From Novosphingobium piscinae (GTDB taxonomy: Bacteria; Pseudomonadota; Alphaproteobacteria; Sphingomonadales; Sphingomonadaceae): a stretch of DNA of 64,000 nucleotides. The notes beneath the pieces were generated by a model that did no database searches, had not been told where the DNA came from, and saw only the letters and a program-made list of their open reading frames with translations. The translations under genes and the position numbers were made by a program. Below, piece after piece: positions 1-6,894 of this stretch. The stretch covers positions 1-64,000 of the forward strand of contig NZ_JACLAX010000010.1 of the NCBI RefSeq assembly GCF_014230355.1, written 5' to 3'. The first letter of the stretch is position 1. Every line of letters starts with the position of its first letter.

Positions 1-49
1 CACAACCACGCCGGAACTTCGGGCTGAACCAATCAGCCCCCTTTGGTGA

Positions 50-127
<78 letters not shown>

Positions 128-161
128 GCATTCAAACATCGCCCGTCAACACGCCCTCCCG

Positions 162-860
162 TTAGAAGGCGACCATCACTGCCGCATAGGCCCTGATCCG
201 GCCGCTCTCGCTGTAGACCGGGTAGTTGGTCGCGCTCACCCCCGTGGAGACCAGCAGCCGTTCCACCGGGCGGCTGACCTGCAGGCGCCAGTCCTGGAAC
301 CGGTCCAGCTTGCGGCTGCCGTCAGGTTGCAAGGCGGGGATCAGCGAGAGCCCGCCATGACCCTCGAGGCTCCACGGCCCTAGGGACAGGAGCCGCGCAT
401 TGAGGTCGACATAATAGGTGGGCGGGCCGCTGCGCAGGTAGTCGGGCGAGACATAGAGCCGCGCGCGCAGCCGGCGGTGGACGATCCCCACATAGCCTTC
501 GAAAAAGCCGCGCCGGTAGTCCTCATCGATCACCCGCTCGTAGCTGCGGTGGATCGCGCCGATCTCGATCGAGGTCTCGCCGATCCGCCGGGCAAAGCCG
601 GCATACTGTTCGGCGGTGCTCACCCGCGCCGCATCGCCGTTGACCGCAACGCTGGCGCTGGCCCCCAGATAGAAGCCCTCGGGGCTGTCCAGGTTGAGCC
701 CCAGCGAGACGGTCGGTCCATCGCGGCTGACGCTTTCGCCGCGAAACATCTGGTTCGACGCGAGCGACAGCGTGCCGGCCAACTGGGCGCTGGCGGGGGT
801 GGGGCAAGCATTGACGGCGATCAGCATCCCAGCCAGCACCACGCGGCGCCAGCGGTTCAA
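162..860 (-). CDS. TorF-like putative outer-membrane porin
   Basis: The protein is about 232 residues with an N-terminal signal peptide (hydrophobic VVLAGMLIAV, then a cleavage-like PASAQ). A series of amphipathic beta strands follows, and it ends in a C-terminal Phe (MVAF) typical of outer-membrane beta barrels. The opening LSLASNQMFRGESVSRDGPT and the later YVDLNA fit the TorF/gcw_chp family of putative porins. The start is taken as TTG at 860, 11 nt after the upstream protease stop, because the signal peptide begins there; a longer reading frame upstream has no signal-peptide character, and an internal ATG at 827 would cut the signal short. It is the last gene of the sigma/anti-sigma/protease operon, so it may serve passage of the exported peptide or its fragments across the outer membrane (inference). 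Confidence 0.7.
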   Translation of the reverse strand: MNRWRRVVLAGMLIAVNACPTPASAQLAGTLSLASNQMFRGESVSRDGPTVSLGLNLDSPEGFYLGASASVAVNGDAARVSTAEQYAGFARRIGETSIEIGAIHRSYERVIDEDYRRGFFEGYVGIVHRRLRARLYVSPDYLRSGPPTYYVDLNARLLSLGPWSLEGHGGLSLIPALQPDGSRKLDRFQDWRLQVSRPVERLLVSTGVSATNYPVYSESGRIRAYAAVMVAF

Positions 861-870
861 GCTCTGGCGG

Positions 871-2193
871 CTAGGGCCGCTGGGTGCAATCGCCCCGTTC
901 AAGCGGTGACAACCTGGCGATCGCGGCGCAGGCATCGATCGTGCCGCGCGGTCCGAGCCAAGCCGCGGCCGGAACGTGATGTGCCTGCCCGCCGGCGAGT
1001 TCGCGGAGCAGGGCAGCCAGCCCCGACACATGCGCGGCGGCGAACGAACTGCCGCTGACCAATTCCCATTTGCCCCCCGGCTCCGTTGTCGGAACGTCCT
1101 GACCCGGCGCTATGTAGACAGATGGGCTTCCGGCCGGCAAGCCTCCGTCCGCCACCGGGATCACGCCGGCGACGAATGCCGGGAAACTCGCGGCGGGTCG
1201 CGACGCATCGACCGCGGCCACGATGGTGATCCCGCGGCGCAGGCCCAGTTCGATCAGCGACTGGAGCAGGCGGTCGGGCGGCCCGGTCAGGCTGAGGTTG
1301 ATGACGTCAGCATGATTTTCCAGCGCATAGGTGAGGGCCTTGGCCAGGCTGAGCGAATCGCACACGGTGGCGCCGCCCCAGGGCCGCTCCCAGCAGGCGC
1401 GCAGCCCCAGCACCCGGGCGCCCGGGGCGATGCCGGCGATGCCCATCGCATTATTCGGGCGGGCGGCGATGATCCCGGCCACGCCCGTGCCGTGGCGCTC
1501 GGCCTGATGCTGCTCGCCGGTGGCAAAATCGGGCGAGGCGGCGATCTTGCCAACCAGATCGGGATGGCCGGTATCGATCCGGCTGTCGACGATCGCGATG
1601 GTCACGCCCTTGCCGGTCGCGATGCGGTGCATGCTGGCCAGTCGCCAGCGACCCGCCACCGGTTGCGCGGAGAACAGCCGATCGTTGTAACCTGCAGCCG
1701 GGCGGGCGTTCGGCGCGGTTCGGCCCTGCATCGAATATTCGTTGAGCGGCTGTGACCAGGCGACGCCGGGCAAGCCGGATATCTCGCGCGCCACGGCCTC
1801 GACCGACCGCGTATCGTTGATCGCCATGATCACGCAGTCCACGCCGATCAGCTGCATAGGCCAGCTTTCCAGCACGGTCAGCCCATGTTCGCGGGCGATC
1901 TTGCGTGCTGTGCGCAGCCGCGCCTGCTCGCCCATCACATCTCCATAGGGGCCTGAATAGTCGCCGCCGGCGCGCAGGTGGTCGGGGCCGATGTCGAGCA
2001 TAACCATCACCCGCCGCCTGGTGGCCGGGGCCGGCGCTGGCGCGCGCAGGGTCGAGTCGGTGGCGGCCGATGGTCCGGCCGCAGGCATATCGGCTCGCGC
2101 AGCGCCGGGAAGAACCAGCGAGACGGCCAGCACCAGACAGAGCGTCAAGGCAATTGCCACGTCCCCGCGCGGCAGCAACCGGACCCGGGTCAT
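871..2193 (-). CDS. Secreted S8 (subtilisin-like) serine protease
   Basis: A 440-residue protein with an N-terminal signal peptide (IALTLCLVLAVSLVLPGAA) and a subtilase domain. The triad is readable: Asp in IAIVDSRIDTGHPDL, His in RHGTGVAGIIAA and Ser in VSGSSFAAAHVSGLAALL. The Asp motif reads D-S-R where most subtilases have D-S/T-G, but the surrounding HPDL is intact. The region between signal and catalytic domain (about 45-140) could act as an inhibitor-like propeptide. Its start overlaps the anti-sigma stop by 4 nt, so it is co-transcribed with the ECF sigma factor. In this setting it may trim the exported peptide in the periplasm or degrade the anti-sigma factor; both are inferences. Confidence 0.88.
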   Translation of the reverse strand: MTRVRLLPRGDVAIALTLCLVLAVSLVLPGAARADMPAAGPSAATDSTLRAPAPAPATRRRVMVMLDIGPDHLRAGGDYSGPYGDVMGEQARLRTARKIAREHGLTVLESWPMQLIGVDCVIMAINDTRSVEAVAREISGLPGVAWSQPLNEYSMQGRTAPNARPAAGYNDRLFSAQPVAGRWRLASMHRIATGKGVTIAIVDSRIDTGHPDLVGKIAASPDFATGEQHQAERHGTGVAGIIAARPNNAMGIAGIAPGARVLGLRACWERPWGGATVCDSLSLAKALTYALENHADVINLSLTGPPDRLLQSLIELGLRRGITIVAAVDASRPAASFPAFVAGVIPVADGGLPAGSPSVYIAPGQDVPTTEPGGKWELVSGSSFAAAHVSGLAALLRELAGGQAHHVPAAAWLGPRGTIDACAAIARLSPLERGDCTQRP

Positions 2194-2891
2194 GGCGTGG
2201 CCCCATCCAGCGGCTCGGCCATGGTAACCCGGCGGTCGCGGCGCAGCGCATCAAGCACGGCGTCGCGTCGGCCCGGTGCAATGCTCGCCTTCCACGCGCC
2301 GGCGCCGTTGGGCGGCCCCACCAGCCGCGCTCCGGCCGTAGCCGCAAGCTGCTGCACTGCGGCGGAATCGGTGCCGTTCGCGAACACGATCACGGCATTG
2401 ACCACCGGCGCGGCGGACTGCGCCGCGCGCGGGGCATTGCTCAGTGTACGATAGGCCGCCGCTGGCTCGGCCTGATGCTCGCCCGGGGTCAGCCACAGCG
2501 CGGCCCCCAGGCCGACGCCGCCGATGACCAGTACTTGCGCGGCGATCCGCCAAAGCGCCGGTCCCGACCACTGCCGCTGCGCTGCAGCCGGGGTGGCCGA
2601 AAGGCTGCGCTCGCGGCGGGCCACGGCCAGATCGACGACCTCTGTGGTTGGCGTGCTCGGGGCCAGGCCCAGCCGCTGCAACAGCTCGGCCGGCACATCT
2701 TCTTCCGGCACGGCTGCGCGAACCAGTGCATCGATCCGCTGCATTCGTTCGGCACGGCCGGCGAGGGACTCGTCGGTCGAGATCAGGGCGCTCATGCTGT
2801 CCGCTCCTTCCTTGTCGAGTTCACCGTCCAGCCAGGCAGACAGGCGCGCCTGCTGCGCATCCTGATCCGTGGGTCGTTCCTTGCCGTTCAT
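2190..2891 (-). CDS. Anti-sigma factor, RseA-type, membrane-anchored
   Basis: A 233-residue protein. The N-terminal 60 residues (RLSAWLDGELD...MQRIDALVRAAV) match the shape of RseA-like anti-sigma domains that bind ECF sigma factors. A single membrane segment follows at about 115-135 (IAAQVLVIGGVGLGAALWL), then a periplasmic tail of about 95 residues. The gene overlaps the sigma gene upstream and the protease gene downstream by 4 nt each, so expression is coupled. The likely role is to hold the neighbouring sigma factor at the membrane until the periplasmic part is cut; the signal is unknown. There is no zinc-binding HxxxCxxC motif. Confidence 0.85.
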   Translation of the reverse strand: MNGKERPTDQDAQQARLSAWLDGELDKEGADSMSALISTDESLAGRAERMQRIDALVRAAVPEEDVPAELLQRLGLAPSTPTTEVVDLAVARRERSLSATPAAAQRQWSGPALWRIAAQVLVIGGVGLGAALWLTPGEHQAEPAAAYRTLSNAPRAAQSAAPVVNAVIVFANGTDSAAVQQLAATAGARLVGPPNGAGAWKASIAPGRRDAVLDALRRDRRVTMAEPLDGATP

Positions 2892-3427
2892 GCGGCCACC
2901 ATCCTTTCCGGCCCGCGCCGGACATAGACTTCCACAAACTGTCGGGCCCGCGCCAGCCGGCTCATTACGGTACCGATCGGCACGGCCAGCAGCTCCGCGG
3001 CATCCCGATAGCTGTGCCCGTCCAGTACCACGGCCGTCATCACGTTCCTCAGGTCCGGCGGCATCGCGGTGAGGGCCGCGCGCACCGCTTCCAGTTCGGA
3101 GCGAAATTCCAGCCGCTCCAGTTCGTTCTCACCGGGAAGCTCAAAGGCTTCCTCCAGCTCGACCGCGATCCCGCGCGCCCGCTGGCTGCGGATCTGGTCG
3201 ATGTGGAGGTTCGTGGTCAGCTTGAAGATCCAGTTTTCCAGGCTGGTGCCCGGTTGCCACTGGTCCAGCCGCGACAGGGCCCGCTCAACCGCCGCCTGCA
3301 GCAGGTCGTCCCCGCGATCGCCGTCGCCCCCCGCCAGGCCGCGGCAGAAGCGCCGCAGCCTGGGCAGGAAAGCGACGATGCGGCCGCGCAGCTCGTCCTT
3401 AGCAGGTTCGGTTACGGGTCCGGTCAT
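2888..3427 (-). CDS. ECF-family RNA polymerase sigma factor
   Basis: A 179-residue protein with sigma-70 region 2 (GDDLLQAAVERALSRLD, SLENWIFKLTTNLHIDQIR) and region 4 (AALTAMPPDLRNVMTAVVLD, then an HTH through DAAELLAVPIGTVMSRLARAR). The ATG at 3427 is preferred over the longer frame from 3457 because GGAGG sits just upstream and because the predicted -10 element (3446-3449) lies inside the longer version. It is first in a four-gene operon with anti-sigma factor, S8 protease and porin. A matching promoter element sits before its own gene and three other island transcription units, so it probably autoregulates and controls the whole island. Confidence 0.93.
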   Translation of the reverse strand: MTGPVTEPAKDELRGRIVAFLPRLRRFCRGLAGGDGDRGDDLLQAAVERALSRLDQWQPGTSLENWIFKLTTNLHIDQIRSQRARGIAVELEEAFELPGENELERLEFRSELEAVRAALTAMPPDLRNVMTAVVLDGHSYRDAAELLAVPIGTVMSRLARARQFVEVYVRRGPERMVAA

Positions 3428-3445
3428 CAAACCTCCATTGCCACC

Positions 3446-3471
3446 AACGGATCGCAAACGGAATTATTCTC
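3446..3471 (-). promoter_or_regulatory. Predicted ECF promoter of the sigma-factor operon
   Basis: Read on the minus strand: GAGAATAAT (3471-3463), 13 nt, then CGTT (3449-3446). The sigma-factor start codon lies 19 nt beyond. The same element with the same spacing occurs divergently at 3518-3543. GAATAA then CGTT at this distance fits the -35/-10 layout used by ECF sigma factors. Predicted from sequence only. Confidence 0.6.
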
Positions 3472-3517
3472 AGGTTGTTCAAAAGTCGGGCTGGGTTGGT
3501 AACGAAGGCCGGTGCGG

Positions 3518-3543
3518 GAGAATAATCGGCACACAGGATCGTT
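3518..3543 (+). promoter_or_regulatory. Predicted ECF promoter of the methyltransferase gene
   Basis: GAGAATAAT (3518-3526), 13 nt, then CGTT (3540-3543), about 41 nt before the ATG at 3585. It is a mirror image of the sigma-operon promoter; together they form a 9-bp inverted repeat (ATTATTCTC at 3463-3471 and GAGAATAAT at 3518-3526). Predicted from sequence only. Confidence 0.6.
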
Positions 3544-3584
3544 GTAGACAGGCGCAAACCAGTTCCGGAACCTGAGTGACTCTT

Positions 3585-4751
3585 ATGCCCGCCGTCGCCC
3601 GGCTGACCGCTTCACCCAACTTCTCCCTGTGCCAAGCGGCCAACGGCAGCGCCTATGTGGTGGGCGAGGTTGAGCCCTACCCGCAGTACTGGCTGTGCGA
3701 ACGCGAGCGCCTGCTGTTCGCCCTGTTCGGCCGCAAAGGCGGCGTGCCGGTGGAAGAGGCGATGAAGGCGCTGCTGGCCCTGCGCCCCGCGGCCGATCCG
3801 TTGGGTGAGCAGAAGCGGATCGATCGCGCGATTGCGGGGATGGTGGCGGCCGGGGTGTTGATCGCGCCGGCCGGAGAGTTGTCACGCTATGGCAAGGCGA
3901 TGGCACGCGACTATCTCGTACACCGGCCCTTTCCGACAGGGTTGGTCGGGCACCTGCGCCGGGCGGGCGGAATTGGCGGCCAGAGCCGCGTGCTCGATCT
4001 CGCCTCGGGGCCGGGCAGCCTGGCCCTGGCGCTGGCCGAGCATACGCCGCACGTGAGCGTGATGGAGCTGTCGCGCGGCTTTGTTGCCGCCGCCCGCGCC
4101 GAGGCGAAGCGGCGCGGGCTGGCACTCGGCGCGATCAATGAAAGCTGCAACCGGCTGGTCCAGCTGGATGCCAGCTTCGATGTGATCACCGTATCGCAGG
4201 CGCTGCACTGGCTGGACGATGTCGCGGTGTGCAAGGGGGTGTGCCGCACACTGGCCGCTGCGGGCAGCTTCTTCGTGATTCACGCCGCGATGGACCTGCC
4301 CGAAAGCCACCCCCTGGCGCATATCCTGGGCAACCGCACGCCGCTGGGCGACAAGCTAGCCGTGCCCTTTGCCGAACAGGTGCGGCCGCTCTTCCGGCGG
4401 CTGGCTCTGCTGTTCGGCGCGCTTGATGCGCCCGATGTGGAGCGCCACGATCCCGCCCATGCGCGCGCGGGCAGCACGCCCATCGCCGGGGCCGGGATCA
4501 GCCTCTTCCGGCAAGAGCGGCCGATGGGGGAGGGGTTCGCCCGGGCCTTCCTTTCAGATCGCCACATCGCCGTGCTGGGGCAGACTGCGGATGCGGTCCA
4601 ACGCGATATTGCGGAGCGCTGCTCCGTCGCTACGCCTGACCAGCTCATGGGCGCGATGGACTGGGCCGTGCTGCATTTCAGGCGTGGTGCGGCCGATTTC
4701 GACTGGGCCGCCTGGTCCCCGCCCGAGCCCGAAGCGATTGCCTATCCCTGA
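3585..4751 (+). CDS. SAM-dependent methyltransferase with N-terminal winged-helix-like domain (candidate peptide-modifying enzyme)
   Basis: A protein of about 388 residues. The first 105 residues form a small domain (RERLLFALFG...IDRAIAGMVAAGVLIAP) that looks like a winged helix or PqqD/RRE-like fold. A class I methyltransferase core follows: motif I VLDLASGPGSLALALAE, an acidic residue after the next strand (VSVMELSRGFV) and the DVITVSQALHWLDD motif typical of small-molecule/O-methyltransferases. The start could also be GTG at 3576. The unrecognised 621-aa protein has a comparable N-terminal domain ending in LLQAGILVRAD, which suggests that both bind the same partner. Placed in a peptide-export island, it probably methylates the exported peptide; this is inference, and the substrate is unknown. 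Confidence 0.75.
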   Translation: MPAVARLTASPNFSLCQAANGSAYVVGEVEPYPQYWLCERERLLFALFGRKGGVPVEEAMKALLALRPAADPLGEQKRIDRAIAGMVAAGVLIAPAGELSRYGKAMARDYLVHRPFPTGLVGHLRRAGGIGGQSRVLDLASGPGSLALALAEHTPHVSVMELSRGFVAAARAEAKRRGLALGAINESCNRLVQLDASFDVITVSQALHWLDDVAVCKGVCRTLAAAGSFFVIHAAMDLPESHPLAHILGNRTPLGDKLAVPFAEQVRPLFRRLALLFGALDAPDVERHDPAHARAGSTPIAGAGISLFRQERPMGEGFARAFLSDRHIAVLGQTADAVQRDIAERCSVATPDQLMGAMDWAVLHFRRGAADFDWAAWSPPEPEAIAYP

Positions 4752-4767
4752 CGCCGCCGCGAGCCCA

Positions 4768-6894
4768 TCAGGGGTGGGCTATCACCACCAGCGTTTCCGC
4801 CCGCTTCAGGGCCGTATCGAGGCAGCGGTCCATCGTGGCCGGGTCGAGTGAGGCAAAGCTTTCGTCCAGGATCGTCACCGCTGCCCGTTGCAGCAGGGCG
4901 CGGGCCAGGAATACCCGGCTGCGCTCGCCGTGGGACAGCTGCCAGCCCGTCTCGCCGACCCGCTGGTGCAGCCCGCCCGGCATGCGGCGCAGCAGGTCGC
5001 CCAGGCCAAGTTCTTCACAGACCTCGTGGGCCTCGGCCAGATCGGCTTCGCTTGGCGGCCACTGCCTGCCCATCAGCAGGTTGAAAGCCAGCGTGCCCGA
5101 CAGGATGTGATTTTCGTGGAACTGGGGTGCAGCGGTGATGCGGGCATGCCAGCTGTCGCCCAGCGTGGGCGGATCGAGCCCGTCGAGCAGCAGCAGCCCT
5201 TGCTGCGCGGGTCGTAGGCCCGTTAGCACATTGGCCAGTGTCGATTTCCCTCCGCCCGAAGGGCCTTCGATCAGGATCCGGTCGCCCGCGGCAATGGCCA
5301 GGTCCACGCCCTGCAACACCGGCGTGCTCGCGCCCTCGTGGCGATAGCGCAGGCCGCGCACTTCGAGCACGGGGCCCTGAACGGCAGACTTCGGGGCGCG
5401 TGGATCGACCGGCAGACCGGGGCGTTCGGGCCGAAGCCCGGCGCGGAAAATCGTGGCGACCTCACGCCAGGCGAAGCGCGCGCGAGACAGGTTGGACAGG
5501 CCCCCGCCGATCCCGCCGAGCGCGCGCTGGGCCAGCATCAGGCCGCCCAGACTGATAGCCAGGGCACTTGCACCGGGCGGGGCGGCACCGGCCAACGCCG
5601 GCGCCAGCGCGGCCAGCCCCAGCAGGTTCCAGGCGAGGCCTAGACCCGATCCGAACTGCAGTGTGGCACTGTCCATCTGCTGCGCAGTGCCGAAGTAGCT
5701 GGCTTGCAGGGCATCCTCGGTGGCGTCGCGCCGCGGCGGACGCTCCTGCGCCAGCCGGGTGCGGTGGCCGATCATCGCCTCGACCAGATAGTCCGTTAGG
5801 CCCAGCCGCTGCCTCGTCCAGGCCATGATGCGGCGATGAAAGTGCAGGCCAAGCAGGATCGTCAGCGCGGCGAACAGGGCCAGCAGCGCGGTGTGCAGCA
5901 CCGGCGCTGCACCGAGCCGCAGGACCCAAGCGGCAAAGCCAAGTTCGATCATTCCCACTAGCACGCCGAAGGTGCCGGCCAGCGCCATGCCCTCCAGCGC
6001 CTGGGCCTCCATCACCTGCCCGATCATCGCGCCTACGCCGCGCCGCTTCACCGCGTCGGGCGGCAGGGCCAGCGCGCCGGCCAGCAGGCGCGCCTTGAGC
6101 AGCCGGCCGAAATCGAGCGCGAACAAGGATTCCACCCAGCCCGCCAGCAGCCGGCCGGGCAGCATGGTGAAGGCCAGCAGCGCCCAGGCCGCCAGCCAAC
6201 CCCAGTCGAGCCTGCCGTTGATCGTCGCCCCGCCGATCAGCTGCCAGCTCCACAGCTCGGCCCCGTAGAGCAGCACGAACAGGCCGACGATCTGGGAGAG
6301 CCGGAGGTGGAGACCCGCCTGCCGGGCCTGCCGGGTAAATGCGGCTCCTGGCGGAAGGCGCAGGAGGGTAAGCCCGCCCACGGGTTCACCGCCGATCCGC
6401 TCGCAGACCATGGCCGTACTCACCCGCGCCCGGCGCGTCGGGGTGATCCCGGCGGCGTCGAGCACCCGCACGATCTCGGGCTGGAGCGGTTCGACCAGCT
6501 CGCGGATCAGCAGGGCCTCGACGGTTTCGCAGCGGATCCGCAGGCGTTGGCCGGGTGGGGTCAGGAACAACGGCTGGCCGCCGCGTTGGCCGGTCAGGGC
6601 CAGAAAGCCGCGCTCACAGCCGCGATCCAGGCGGACGATGGCCGGGGCGCCGTGGAGCATAAAGGCGCGCAGTTCGCGCACCGGGGTCTGGACGGGCACG
6701 GCCTCCAGGTCACACCGTGCCGCGGCCCAGTGAAGCCAGTCGTTCAGCAGCTCGTCCGCGGGCGGATTGTCGCCGGCTGCACTGTCGACCGGTGTCGCCG
6801 GGGCCAGCCCATGCGCGCCGGCCAGCGCTTCCAGCGCCTCGGCCAAAGCGGTCAGCGGCCACCAGGCAGCATCGAGGAAAGCCTCGCCAGGCAT
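4768..6894 (-). CDS. Peptide ABC exporter, permease/ATPase without peptidase activity
   Basis: A 708-residue fused transporter. The N-terminal 190 residues form a soluble domain with no recognisable catalytic Cys. The membrane domain spans about 200-460, and the ATPase domain has Walker A GPSGGGKSTL, signature LSHGERSRVFLARAL and Walker B VTILDESFASLD. Its ATG directly follows the stop of the C39-containing transporter, and both follow the HlyD gene. A peptidase-ABC, a second ABC and an HlyD together is the layout of the NHLM-type (nitrile-hydratase-leader microcin) export systems, in which this member is the permease/ATPase subunit (family knowledge). It may pair with the C39 protein as a heterodimer (inference). 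Confidence 0.85.
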   Translation of the reverse strand: MPGEAFLDAAWWPLTALAEALEALAGAHGLAPATPVDSAAGDNPPADELLNDWLHWAAARCDLEAVPVQTPVRELRAFMLHGAPAIVRLDRGCERGFLALTGQRGGQPLFLTPPGQRLRIRCETVEALLIRELVEPLQPEIVRVLDAAGITPTRRARVSTAMVCERIGGEPVGGLTLLRLPPGAAFTRQARQAGLHLRLSQIVGLFVLLYGAELWSWQLIGGATINGRLDWGWLAAWALLAFTMLPGRLLAGWVESLFALDFGRLLKARLLAGALALPPDAVKRRGVGAMIGQVMEAQALEGMALAGTFGVLVGMIELGFAAWVLRLGAAPVLHTALLALFAALTILLGLHFHRRIMAWTRQRLGLTDYLVEAMIGHRTRLAQERPPRRDATEDALQASYFGTAQQMDSATLQFGSGLGLAWNLLGLAALAPALAGAAPPGASALAISLGGLMLAQRALGGIGGGLSNLSRARFAWREVATIFRAGLRPERPGLPVDPRAPKSAVQGPVLEVRGLRYRHEGASTPVLQGVDLAIAAGDRILIEGPSGGGKSTLANVLTGLRPAQQGLLLLDGLDPPTLGDSWHARITAAPQFHENHILSGTLAFNLLMGRQWPPSEADLAEAHEVCEELGLGDLLRRMPGGLHQRVGETGWQLSHGERSRVFLARALLQRAAVTILDESFASLDPATMDRCLDTALKRAETLVVIAHP

